Assembly (NCBI GenBank): GCA_905372275.1 | Contig: CAJPON010000014.1 | Location: forward strand, 1-18,129 | Direction of reading: 5' to 3' | Length of the DNA: 18,129 nucleotides | DNA from: Candidatus Saccharimonadota bacterium | GTDB lineage: Bacteria > Patescibacteriota > Saccharimonadia > Saccharimonadales > Saccharimonadaceae | Shown: one piece after another, positions 6,893 to 13,589 of the stretch | Layout: each line of letters starts with the position of its first letter | Numbering within the stretch: the first letter of the stretch is position 1 | The notes under the pieces: generated by a model | Told to the model about the DNA's origin: nothing | Database searches by the model: none | The model's input: the letters and a program-made list of their open reading frames with translations, nothing else | Position numbers and translations under genes: made by a program

Positions 6893-8335
6893 CTACTTGC
6901 TTGCCGCTTCTGATTTCTTTGCTTTGGCGCTAGATTTCTTGCCAGCTGGTTTCTTGGCGGCCGGTTTGCCGTCTTTGCTATTTTTGCCAGACTTAGCGGT
7001 CTTGTCCGCCTTGCTTTTGTCGGTTTTCACAGTTTTTGCTTTCTTAGTATCTGGAGTGTTCAGCTCAACCAATTTATCAACGGTCTTCTCGGTGATTAAG
7101 CGGTTGGCAATCTCGCGCTGGGCTTCTGGCTGATCGAAACGTTTAGCCATTTCGGTGTTATTAGCGTATTGTTGCTTGTAAGCATTGATGTGCGCTGCCA
7201 GCTCGTCGGCGGTTGCTTCGATTGCCAGCTCTTTGCTCAGTTCGGCTAGTACCAACCCAGCTTTGATACGCGCCTCGGCTGTATCGTTAGCTTCTGCTTC
7301 GACCCAAGCGTCGCGGTTAGAAAACCCGCGCGATTCGTAGTATTGATCAAGCGTCATGCCGCGGTACCGTAAATTTTGCACCAAATCCTGCTCCAGCGAG
7401 CGGATCTGATCTTGACGCAGTACGTCTGGCACAGCCACATCGCTGGCTGCTACTAATTGCTTAACCAAATCGTCTTTCAATTCGTCTAGCGCTTGGCGCT
7501 CTTGCTGCGCAGTGATTTCGGCTTCGATATCTTGACGCAAATCGTCCATCGAAGTATAAGGGCCGGCTTTGGCCGCGAACTCGTCATTCAGCTCGGGCAA
7601 TTCTATCTTGTTGACTTTCTTGATAGTCGTTTCAAACACTACGTCGGCGCCAGCCAGGTCTTTGGCATGATAATCTTTCGGGAATTGCAGGGCGACGTCC
7701 TTTTTATCGCCCGCTTTGAGGCCGACTAGCGCTTCTTCAAAACCCGGGATAAAAGCGCCGCTACCGAGAGTCAGCGGATAATCTTTGCCGGTGCCGCCCT
7801 GGAAAGCTTCGCCGCCGCGCTTACCGACGAAATCAATAATCACCTCGTCGCCGTCTCGTGCTGATTCGGTGGTCTCAGTCTTTTCAGCCAAACCTTTACG
7901 AATGCGTTCGATTACTTCTTCGACGTCTTTTTTGTCAACCTTGATTGCCTTTTTGGTTGCTTTGAGTTTCTTGTAATCGCCAAGCTTAACCTCAGGCATG
8001 ATATCAGCCTCGGCCGTAAATTCCAGCATCTCGCCAGGTACGAACTTCTTCAGCTCGACTTCTGGGCGATCAAGTACTTGCAGTTTGTTGCTCAGGAACG
8101 CCTCGGCGACAGCGCGATTAATTGCGGCCTCTAATGTCTCTTGGCTAAGCGTGTGCGGGTCGGCGTGCTTTTTGACTACCGCAATCGGCACGTGGCCCTG
8201 GCGGAAACCGTTAACTTTGATATTTTTAGCCATTCGCTTGAGTGCAACTTGTTCTGCCGTCTCGAGCTCTGGCTGGCCTGCCGCTACCGTTACTAGGACG
8301 CGGGTGGCCGATAATTTCTTCACAGTCGTCTTCAT
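6893..8335 (-). CDS. tig: Trigger factor, ribosome-associated chaperone with Lys-rich tail
   Basis: Trigger factor binds the ribosome near the exit tunnel and protects nascent chains. The ribosome-binding signature GFRQGHVP is at residues 43-50. The FKBP-type prolyl isomerase domain is at about 160-245 (GDEVIIDFVGKRGGEAFQGG, LTLGSGAFIPGFEEAL), followed by the helical SurA-like arms. At 480 residues it is longer than the usual 430 or so because residues 426-480 form a low-complexity Lys/Ala/Ser tail (19 lysines in 55 residues) resembling histone H1-type tails. The ATG at 8335 has no SD. Two TATAAT boxes lie close upstream, the nearer one (extended -10) placing +1 about 2 nt before the ATG. It lies downstream of the HisRS-like gene in the same orientation, 48 nt away. 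Confidence 0.95.
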   Translation of the reverse strand: MKTTVKKLSATRVLVTVAAGQPELETAEQVALKRMAKNIKVNGFRQGHVPIAVVKKHADPHTLSQETLEAAINRAVAEAFLSNKLQVLDRPEVELKKFVPGEMLEFTAEADIMPEVKLGDYKKLKATKKAIKVDKKDVEEVIERIRKGLAEKTETTESARDGDEVIIDFVGKRGGEAFQGGTGKDYPLTLGSGAFIPGFEEALVGLKAGDKKDVALQFPKDYHAKDLAGADVVFETTIKKVNKIELPELNDEFAAKAGPYTSMDDLRQDIEAEITAQQERQALDELKDDLVKQLVAASDVAVPDVLRQDQIRSLEQDLVQNLRYRGMTLDQYYESRGFSNRDAWVEAEANDTAEARIKAGLVLAELSKELAIEATADELAAHINAYKQQYANNTEMAKRFDQPEAQREIANRLITEKTVDKLVELNTPDTKKAKTVKTDKSKADKTAKSGKNSKDGKPAAKKPAGKKSSAKAKKSEAASK

Positions 8336-8343
8336 AACGACGT

Positions 8344-8359
8344 ATTATAACAGATTATA
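8344..8359 (-). promoter_or_regulatory. Tandem -10 boxes upstream of tig
   Basis: The minus strand carries TATAAT at 8354-8359 and TGTTATAAT with its -10 box at 8344-8349. The second is an extended -10 and predicts +1 near 8337, only 2 nt before the ATG. Neither has a good -35 hexamer. Confidence 0.65.
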
Positions 8360-8383
8360 CCCGGGCTGGCTATTTTGGATAAG

Positions 8384-9562
8384 CTACAAGATATCTGACA
8401 AGTCGAAAACATCGTCGTCTTCGTCGTAATGCTGATGATGACGGCGATCGCTGACAGCGGTGACGACGCGCTCGAAGCTGACTTGCTGTTCGCTGTTTTC
8501 GCGAATATTTTGCAGGTTATACAAGCCCTTGGCGACAGACTGCTCGTCGACGGTCATCACGTAGCGGACGCGCTTTTTAATGGCTTCTTTGATCTGGCGG
8601 TCAATCGGCCGGCCAGTATAATCAACCTCGACCGAAACCCGCTCGCTGCGCAGCTTTTCGGCGATTCGTTCAGCGTCGTCAAGTACATTGCCTACAGTTA
8701 CAATATAAGCCTGAGTAGCGCTCTCAAGGTGGCGCATACCGGTATGGCGCGCTAGCAGCTCAATAATGTTCGACATGTCTGATTGGCCGCCGACCGAACT
8801 TTGCAAGTCGTTATTGACGTAGCGTCCGCCCTTATACAGCAAGGCACTATGCGTAGCATCAGCTTCGGTGAAATCGAAAATAATGCCGCCAGTGTATTCT
8901 GGATGTGCCAACGTGATATCAAGGATAACGTTATCAATTCCCAGCCGCTCTAACCGTTCATATAGCGCCACTAAATTCACATAACATTCGCTATGGCGGA
9001 TAACTTCTGGTAGGTCTTCGGCCGACCTGGCGGTCAAAAGCTTAGATAATTTTTGTAGAACTTCGCTAGAGTGCGACAACCCTACGATATCAATCGCGCG
9101 GTCGCGAAACTTATCTGGGGCTAATGTTCGCTTCTGCGCCAGTAGGCGCGCCATTAGGCTAGTTTGTACGGCGTCAAGATCAAGGTATTCGCTCAGTAGC
9201 AAATCGAGCATCTCTGAGTCATTGATGCGCAAATTATAAGCCGAACGCTTGATGCCCATAGCGTCGAGGCCGCGCTTGGCGATAGCGATTGCTTCGACAT
9301 CAGCTCGCGGCGACTCGCAGCCAGCGTGCTCGTAACGCAGCAGGTAAGCCGCGCTCGGATACGCTGATACGCCGAAAGTACCTGCTACAATATCGTAGCG
9401 GCGGCGGTTCTGTAATTTTGACTCGGTGTCAATATCGTATTCTTCGTAGCCGTACAACGTCGCAGCGCTGCGCCACGACTGCTCGACGAGCTGGCAAGCG
9501 CGTACCGTATCTGGATAGCGCACTTCTGTATCGGCGATTACATTGGATGCTGGTGCCATCAT
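8384..9562 (-). CDS. Histidyl-tRNA synthetase-like protein, degenerate catalytic core
   Basis: A 392-residue homologue of class II histidyl-tRNA synthetase. Recognisable pieces are YGYEEYDIDTES (37-48), LLRYE (74-78), YNLRIND (109-115), EYTGGIIFDF (222-231), YKGGRYVN (243-250) and a C-terminal HGTP anticodon-binding-type domain (about 285-370, including VEVDYTGRPIDRQIKEAIKKRVRYV). The motif 2 core that follows RYE in HisRS (GRxREFxQ) is missing: RYEHAG runs straight into CESPRADVEAIAIA. The HisA box, normally RGLDYYTG, reads LAHPEYTGG, so its catalytic arginine is lost. It is therefore probably not a working synthetase. HisZ-type regulators also lack these residues, but they usually lack the anticodon domain that is kept here. 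The tail is His/Asp-rich. A TTGCAA-17-TATAAT promoter puts +1 two bases before the ATG. Confidence 0.75.
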   Translation of the reverse strand: MMAPASNVIADTEVRYPDTVRACQLVEQSWRSAATLYGYEEYDIDTESKLQNRRRYDIVAGTFGVSAYPSAAYLLRYEHAGCESPRADVEAIAIAKRGLDAMGIKRSAYNLRINDSEMLDLLLSEYLDLDAVQTSLMARLLAQKRTLAPDKFRDRAIDIVGLSHSSEVLQKLSKLLTARSAEDLPEVIRHSECYVNLVALYERLERLGIDNVILDITLAHPEYTGGIIFDFTEADATHSALLYKGGRYVNNDLQSSVGGQSDMSNIIELLARHTGMRHLESATQAYIVTVGNVLDDAERIAEKLRSERVSVEVDYTGRPIDRQIKEAIKKRVRYVMTVDEQSVAKGLYNLQNIRENSEQQVSFERVVTAVSDRRHHQHYDEDDDVFDLSDIL

Positions 9563-9570
9563 ATACCCCT

Positions 9571-9599
9571 ATTATAGCATAAATGGAATTATTTTGCAA
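9571..9599 (-). promoter_or_regulatory. Promoter of the HisRS-like gene, near-leaderless
   Basis: Minus strand TTGCAA (9594-9599), 17-nt spacer, TATAAT (9571-9576). The predicted +1 is 9564 and the first ATG is at 9562. The AGGGG between -10 and ATG would lie upstream of +1, so it cannot serve as an SD. Confidence 0.75.
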
Positions 9600-9618
9600 G
9601 AGTGCTATCTACAAACTC

Positions 9619-9647
9619 TTTACAGGCGCACCTAAATCAGCTAGAAT
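9619..9647 (+). promoter_or_regulatory. Promoter of the tRNA-Leu(CAG) transcription unit
   Basis: TTTACA (9619-9624), 17-nt spacer, TAGAAT (9642-9647). The predicted +1 near 9654 gives a precursor of about 365 nt that contains the two tandem repeat units, the tRNA and the terminator. No better promoter is visible closer to the tRNA. Confidence 0.65.
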
Positions 9648-9669
9648 GAGTTTGCGCGCTAGATATGAT

Positions 9670-9874
9670 TATGCGCGGCGGACTGCGTGGGCGACTCACG
9701 TATGTGTGGATGCGCTGTGCGTCAGTCTTCTAGAGATTAGTAGATAATCGCAATGTAGTGCTTCACAAGTTATACGCAGATGTGGCGACTGCGTGGGCAA
9801 CGCAAGTATGCGTAGACGCGCTGCGCGTTGCTAAGAATCGGTAGATGTCGCGATATAGTACTTTACAATCACAC
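9670..9874 (+). repeat. Two imperfect tandem repeats, tRNA-derived, in the tRNA-Leu leader
   Basis: Unit A (about 9670-9775) and unit B (9776-9874) align over most of their length, sharing ACTGCGTGGGC and related blocks and both ending in ACGCAGA. Unit B begins with GCAGATGTGGCG (9776-9787) and contains GTAGACGCGCT (9812-9822). Both blocks recur exactly in the 5' half of the following tRNA-Leu (9875-9886 and 9893-9903), so the units look like decayed tRNA-derived copies. Each keeps a central hairpin: GACTCACG/CGTCAGTC in A (one mismatch) and GCAACGC/GCGTTGC in B. The different stem sequences both pair. This accounts for most of the 300-nt stretch without a protein gene. Confidence 0.75.
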
Positions 9875-9961
9875 GCAGATGTGGCGGAATTGGTAGACGC
9901 GCTAGCTTCAGGTGCTAGTGCCCTTCGGGGCGTGGAGGTTCAAGTCCTCTCATCTGTACCA
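9875..9961 (+). tRNA. tRNA-Leu, anticodon CAG
   Basis: An 87-nt class II tRNA. The acceptor GCAGATG pairs with CATCTGT (G-U closing pair), and CCA is encoded. The anticodon stem CTAGC/GCTAG encloses the loop TTCAGGT, giving anticodon CAG (codon CUG). The long variable arm GCCC-TTCG-GGGC is characteristic of tRNA-Leu. The T loop is TTCAAGT. Confidence 0.97.
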
Positions 9962-9993
9962 TAACTTGTATTTAGTGGAACAACGTTAATGCT

Positions 9994-10020
9994 GCCCGCT
10001 CAGGCAAAGCGGGCTTTTTT
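9994..10020 (+). terminator. Terminator after tRNA-Leu(CAG)
   Basis: GCCCGCT (9994-10000) pairs with AGCGGGC (10008-10014) and is followed by six Ts. Confidence 0.92.
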
Positions 10021-10033
10021 GTTGAGCAAATAG

Positions 10034-10063
10034 TTGCCTCGCAGCTAATGTTTGTGGTTAAAT
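10034..10063 (+). promoter_or_regulatory. Promoter of the coiled-coil gene, predicted leaderless
   Basis: TTGCCT (10034-10039), 18-nt spacer, extended -10 TGGTTAAAT with its hexamer at 10058-10063. The predicted +1 at 10070 is the A of the ATG. The match to consensus is moderate. Confidence 0.5.
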
Positions 10064-10069
10064 AGAAGT

Positions 10070-10471
10070 ATGACGAACGAAGAGCTAGCGATTAAAATTG
10101 AGAACTTAAGCGATATCGTTGCTAATCTAGCAAAAACGATGGACGAACGGTTTAAACAAATTGACGAGCGTTTTGAGCAAATCGATGAGCAGCTTGCTGA
10201 TATCCGCAAAGATCACAAGACTCTGGTTGATATCGTGAAAGATATGGATCTGGCGGCAGATGAACGATTCCAGGAATTAAAGGCTGGGCAAGCCGAGCTA
10301 GCAGCCAGCCAAGAGAGCTTACGGGCCGACCTTGCTGTCGTTCGCCGCGAGCTATATCATGAGTCTGGCAGCCGCGAGATGGTAGACGACACGCTTTATA
10401 ACTCGCTTGATAAGCGCTTACGCCGAGTAGAGGCAAAGTTTCCTGATTTAGCGTCGAGCCAAGCAGCCTAG
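10070..10471 (+). CDS. Small coiled-coil protein of unknown function
   Basis: A 133-residue, highly charged helical protein starting MTNEELAIKIENL. It contains heptad repeats DERFKQI, DERFEQI and DEQLADI (about residues 27-47) and a later DERFQEL and AELAASQESLRADL, so almost the whole chain should form a coiled coil. No signal peptide or membrane helix is visible. Similar short repeats of this type occur in many bacterial and phage proteins without a fixed function. The ATG at 10070 is preferred over an upstream in-frame TTG at 10052 because the -10 box predicts +1 exactly at this ATG; there is no SD. It stands between tRNA-Leu(CAG) and the convergent FAD oxidase. No clear terminator follows in the 170-nt gap. 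Confidence 0.75.
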   Translation: MTNEELAIKIENLSDIVANLAKTMDERFKQIDERFEQIDEQLADIRKDHKTLVDIVKDMDLAADERFQELKAGQAELAASQESLRADLAVVRRELYHESGSREMVDDTLYNSLDKRLRRVEAKFPDLASSQAA

Positions 10472-10645
10472 CTGTTCTGCTCAAAATACGATTACTCTTC
10501 TCTTCTTCTACGCTGGTTTTAAATAAGTGTAAGCGATAGCGTGCATATATTTGGTCTGTTAATTAATCAAGAAGTCACTTTTTGCTAGCGGCGTTAACAG
10601 TTCTAACAATCCATTTTGTAGAAAATATATTCTGGCAGTATATGC

Positions 10646-12244
10646 CTATACCTGCGGTAAAACATCGCCGTTAACACTAGCGGTGAGCGATCGCAGATTA
10701 TCGCCGACTTTGACGCCTGGATTCATAATACCGAGCGGATCAAAAACTTTTTTGATAGCCGCGTACATCTCGCGAGTGCGAACGTCAAGGTGCTTATACG
10801 CGAAATGCGCTGCGATCCGTCCCTCGGCTGCTTGGCCAATGAGCGCGCCGTCATACTTAATAGCCAAATTAGACAATTCATCAAAAATCTTGAATAATTT
10901 TTGCTTGTCTCCAACTTGACGCAGCGACAGTACCGGATGAACCGTGTAAGTTTCGGTTAGCACATGCCCAGAAATAGGCATATTACAATGCAGACGACCA
11001 GCCAAAACTGTTAATGCTTTGGTAAATTCATCGAAACGCGCAGCTGGAATATAAATATCACTATACAAATGCGGCGCAAAAGCTGGGTTTTTGTCAGGCA
11101 ATTCGGCATAGCGAGCAATATTAAGTGTCGATAATAGCGCGCCATCGTCAGTGTCTTCGCTAGAAACGAATTTGACTCCCTCGGCACTGCTGAATGTCTT
11201 CTGGATTTTTTTGAGGTTACGAGCGCGAGTGCGACCATTGAAATCGTCAAACCCGGCGATAATAACCGCCTGCGGGTCGGCTCCGTCCAAGCCAAACCAG
11301 TCAAAGTGCCGGCCAGCAGCAGCGGCAGCGCTAAATAGTTGGGCGTCAAAATACTCGGCAAAAGCTGCGCCGCTATCGCGCAATATACGCATAGCGTCAT
11401 TGGCTACGCTAGCCGAAGCAAATACTAGCGCAAAGACCTCATTGCTCTGGCTAAGAAATTCGGTGCGCAAAATCATCTCGCTGATAATACCTAGCGTACC
11501 CTGCGCACCGATGAATAGCGGTGTCAAGTCGAACTGATTTCCTCTCTTGACAGAGGCTATAGAGCTATAGCCAGACTTATCATATTCTGGCAGAGCGGTA
11601 ATCACGTCGTGGTATTCGTCAATGATTGCGTCAATGCCACGGTAAATATCGCCCTCTAGATTCTGCAGGCCTTTCTTGCGGCTGAGCTCGCGCCGGCCAA
11701 GCGGGCCTGTCTGCAAAATATCGCCATTTGCCAAAACGATCTCGAGCTGGCTGATAAAGGCGCTCAAATCGCCGTATTTACCGCTAGTCAGTCCAGCTAG
11801 ATTGTCAGCGATAGATCCGCCAACTGTTCGACGCGCATCTAGGCCGTCGAGCGGCGGGATGCTAACGCCCTGCAGGCTTAGCGCTTGACACAGGGTTCCA
11901 ATGGTCGTGCCGGGCTGCAAGCGAACTAACCGCTGCTTGGTATCATACTCAAAAACATTATTCATGTGCCGCGACATATCGGCTATCGCCCCGCGGCCAA
12001 TTGCGCCGCCTGTAGTTCCGCGGCCTGAACCGCGGGCAGTTATTGCCTGAACATGCCCGCGTTCAGCTAATTGCCACGATAATCGTGCCGTTTTGCGAAT
12101 ATCTTCGGTATTGCGCGGCGCGACGATCATCTCTGGCGCTAAGCTCAATACTCCAGCATCGTTAATATAAGCCTGCCGCACATCGGGCCGGAAGTCAATC
12201 TCTCCTAGCAAATGTCCGCGTAGGTAATTAGCAATTTTGCTCAT
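10646..12244 (-). CDS. FAD-linked oxidase / D-lactate dehydrogenase-like protein (GlcD/VAO family)
   Basis: A 532-residue FAD/FMN-dependent dehydrogenase of the vanillyl-alcohol-oxidase fold. The PCMH-type FAD-binding domain is N-terminal: EMIVAPRNTEDI (38-49), the pyrophosphate loop RGSGRGTTGGAIGRG (71-85), VGGSIADNLAGLTSGKYGD (141-159), and the second FAD-contact box FIGAQGTLGIISEMI near residue 245. The C-terminal FAD-oxidase domain ends in DPLGIMNPGVKVG, a family hallmark. Family members oxidise 2-hydroxy acids such as D-lactate or glycolate and pass electrons to quinones or flavoproteins; the substrate here cannot be read from sequence. No iron-sulfur cysteine motif is visible. The ATG at 12244 has GAGGGTG a few bases upstream, at short spacing. 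An extended -10 lies 25-30 bp upstream. Confidence 0.9.
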   Translation of the reverse strand: MSKIANYLRGHLLGEIDFRPDVRQAYINDAGVLSLAPEMIVAPRNTEDIRKTARLSWQLAERGHVQAITARGSGRGTTGGAIGRGAIADMSRHMNNVFEYDTKQRLVRLQPGTTIGTLCQALSLQGVSIPPLDGLDARRTVGGSIADNLAGLTSGKYGDLSAFISQLEIVLANGDILQTGPLGRRELSRKKGLQNLEGDIYRGIDAIIDEYHDVITALPEYDKSGYSSIASVKRGNQFDLTPLFIGAQGTLGIISEMILRTEFLSQSNEVFALVFASASVANDAMRILRDSGAAFAEYFDAQLFSAAAAAGRHFDWFGLDGADPQAVIIAGFDDFNGRTRARNLKKIQKTFSSAEGVKFVSSEDTDDGALLSTLNIARYAELPDKNPAFAPHLYSDIYIPAARFDEFTKALTVLAGRLHCNMPISGHVLTETYTVHPVLSLRQVGDKQKLFKIFDELSNLAIKYDGALIGQAAEGRIAAHFAYKHLDVRTREMYAAIKKVFDPLGIMNPGVKVGDNLRSLTASVNGDVLPQV

Positions 12245-12268
12245 ACACCCTCATCTTCATATAAATCT

Positions 12269-12274
12269 ATTTTA
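12269..12274 (-). promoter_or_regulatory. Extended -10 promoter of the FAD oxidase gene
   Basis: The minus strand reads TGCTAAAAT, an extended -10 with no clear -35 box; predicted +1 near 12262, an 18-nt leader. It is divergent from the tRNA-Leu(TAG) promoter about 45 bp away. Confidence 0.55.
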
Positions 12275-12317
12275 GCATAAGCTGCAGCAATTTTTCGCGA
12301 ATTTGTTAGAAGTTTGC

Positions 12318-12323
12318 TATAAT
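12318..12323 (+). promoter_or_regulatory. Extended -10 promoter of tRNA-Leu(TAG)
   Basis: TGCTATAAT with its hexamer at 12318-12323; no good -35 box. The predicted +1 is about 12330, giving a leader of about 60 nt with several hairpins (for example GCGG/CCGC, and GAGCTT-GCAA-AAGCTC just before the tRNA), presumably removed by processing. Confidence 0.65.
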
Positions 12324-12390
12324 TATTTGTGCAAGCAAAATACGTGCGATTTGCACGGCAGCGGTGTGCCGCTAGAGCTTGCAAAAGCTC

Positions 12391-12475
12391 GCGGATGTGG
12401 TGGAATTGGTAGACACGCATGCCTTAGGAGCATGTGCTTTCGAGCGTGAAGGTTCAAGTCCTTTCATCCGCACCA
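12391..12475 (+). tRNA. tRNA-Leu, anticodon TAG
   Basis: An 85-nt class II tRNA. The acceptor GCGGATG pairs with CATCCGC, and CCA is encoded. The anticodon stem CATGC/GCATG encloses the loop CTTAGGA, giving anticodon TAG (codon CUA, possibly other CUN). The long variable arm GTGCTTTCGAGCG and T loop TTCAAGT support tRNA-Leu. Confidence 0.97.
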
Positions 12476-12497
12476 TTTCAGGTAAGAATCCCAATCG

Positions 12498-12518
12498 TCG
12501 CCTTTTCGGGCGATTTTT
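12498..12518 (+). terminator. Terminator after tRNA-Leu(TAG)
   Basis: TCGCC (12498-12502) pairs with GGCGA (12509-12513), followed by five Ts. The stem is short but correctly placed 22 nt after the tRNA. Confidence 0.75.
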
Positions 12519-12539
12519 GGTTCAATTTTTGTTACTCCG

Positions 12540-12773
12540 TCAGAATAACTTTTTAAGTTCTTTCGCCGGTATTTTACATTCATCCCTTAAATACTCACAA
12601 ATCTGCTTTGACGTTCCAGAGGATAGCACGCGGTGTCTTGGCACGATGACAGTCTTATTGTCTGACTCTCTGACATACTTGCCGTGCTTTGATCCCAGTT
12701 TGCTAATAAACCCGTACCGTATCAGCAACGCGATAAGTTTCTTTGTCCTGATTGCGCGATAAAACTCAGACAT
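12540..12773 (-). CDS. hicA: HicA-like mRNA interferase toxin
   Basis: A 77-residue protein matching the HicA (YcfA) toxin layout: KKLIALLIRYGF (11-22), the dsRBD-like segment with the catalytic histidine in GSKHGKYV (H30), and VIVPRHRVLSSGTSKQICEYL, which parallels the VPVHxxxELxxGTLRxIL core of the family. HicA toxins cleave mRNA and are neutralised by HicB. The ATG abuts the stop codon of the upstream HicB-like gene (TAGATG), so translation is probably coupled. The strong arrangement and motifs make the assignment likely, though the sequence is divergent and activity is not shown. Confidence 0.8.
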   Translation of the reverse strand: MSEFYRAIRTKKLIALLIRYGFISKLGSKHGKYVRESDNKTVIVPRHRVLSSGTSKQICEYLRDECKIPAKELKKLF

Positions 12774-13127
12774 CTATTTTGCCAGGACAAGCTGATTGCT
12801 TTTGATTAGCTGATTTGCGTAGTCTATATCTTCTGGCAATAGTCTCGGCATACTTGGCTTAATCCGTTCTGGTATATCCAAGTAGGTGAGTAGCAAGTCA
12901 TTTACATTCTCGACAAGTCTCACTGCATCACGGCTTTCCGTAATGAGCAGTGCGGTGATCTTTTTCTTGTCAAGACTAGTGATGGTTGCAGTATAGAACT
13001 TCGTCTTTTCATCATAAGAAGTATTAACATAAATACTCCCTGGTATTTTATGCTGATACGCGGCGATTTCTTCAATGGATGGAGTATCAAATATTCGCCT
13101 AATGTGGTGGTAAAGACGATTAAACAT
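12774..13127 (-). CDS. hicB: HicB-like antitoxin
   Basis: A 117-residue protein starting MFNRLYHHIRR. The centre resembles the partial RNase H fold of HicB: SIYVNTSYDEKTKFYTATIT, then LLITESRDAVRLVENVNDLLLTYLDIPE, which corresponds to the usual Y-x-A-x-x-P/S and EA-x-x-x-x-E-A-x-x-x-Y-L pattern. No DNA-binding domain of the ribbon-helix-helix or HTH type is obvious. The antitoxin gene precedes the toxin gene, the reverse of E. coli hicAB. The open frame extends to 13238, but this ATG is preferred because a weak TTGGAG-17-TATGCT promoter lies just upstream with +1 at the ATG, and the added residues are not HicB-like. Assignment rests largely on the neighbour. Confidence 0.65.
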   Translation of the reverse strand: MFNRLYHHIRRIFDTPSIEEIAAYQHKIPGSIYVNTSYDEKTKFYTATITSLDKKKITALLITESRDAVRLVENVNDLLLTYLDIPERIKPSMPRLLPEDIDYANQLIKSNQLVLAK

Positions 13128-13135
13128 ATTTATAG

Positions 13136-13450
13136 CATACACCACAACCCCCAAATCTCCAAATTGTAAAACTACCCGAATCCCTAAACCTTCATACCTA
13201 AAAAAGTAACAGCGCAAAACTGTTGCTAAGCTTGGCAAGAGTTATCAAGGTTGGTGGTACAACTTTAAGTTGCACGCAGCCTAAAGTCATATTTTTGACT
13301 TCGTCGTTAACTTATGTCTCTGCAGCCGCTACAAATCATTTCTTCGGCCAGTTTACTTATTCTAACGATGATAGAGTTTGCTATTGTTGTCCGAATTTTT
13401 AATGTACGGATTCTTTTTCTGAACAGCGTATCAGTGAATCACACACTAGA
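13136..13450. other. Intergenic stretch with small inverted repeats, no gene supported
   Basis: Between the HicB-like start and the terminator at 13461 I see no convincing gene. It contains imperfect inverted repeats: AACAG/CTGTT at 13208-13224, GTACAACTT/AAGTTGCAC at 13257-13275, and AGTCA/TGACT around 13286-13301. A stem-like AGCGT...ACGCT lies just before the terminator (about 13427-13456). No good promoter was found on either strand. Confidence 0.4.
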
Positions 13451-13460
13451 CACGCTCTAT

Positions 13461-13507
13461 AAGAAAAAGAACGGTAGCCCGTTGCCAGAGCTACCGTTCT
13501 TTTTCTT
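13461..13507. terminator. Strong bidirectional terminator, 18-bp perfect stem
   Basis: AAGAAAAAGAACGGTAGC (13461-13478) is the exact complement of 13490-13507, with an A-run on the left and a T-run on the right. The loop contains CCGTTGCC, which can also pair with GGCAACGG at 13517-13524. No gene of known function ends directly at it on the plus strand. Confidence 0.88.
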
Positions 13508-13540
13508 CAATAATTCAGGCAACGGGTATTTCGCTGCTGA

Positions 13541-13571
13541 TAAAAAATCAGCTTACTAGTTGTAAGCTGAT
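13541..13571 (-). terminator. Terminator of rsmD
   Basis: On the minus strand, ATCAGCTTAC and GTAAGCTGAT form a perfect 10-bp hairpin with a 5-nt loop (13547-13571), followed by TTTTTT. It begins 18 nt after the rsmD stop. Confidence 0.93.
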
Positions 13572-13589
13572 ATAAATGGCAAAAGAAAT

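Noticed and set aside
9654..9874. Additional functional tRNA genes in the repeat units
   Set aside because: Only the 5' acceptor and D-arm blocks are recognisable; no anticodon arm, T arm or CCA end can be formed.
13128..13238. N-terminal extension of the HicB-like protein
   Set aside because: The extension is unlike HicB proteins, lacks an SD at its start, and overlaps the likely promoter of the shorter form.
13314..13559. Plus-strand 81-aa open frame with a hydrophobic start
   Set aside because: It runs through the perfect terminator hairpin at 13461-13507 and ends inside the rsmD terminator; no SD or fitting promoter.
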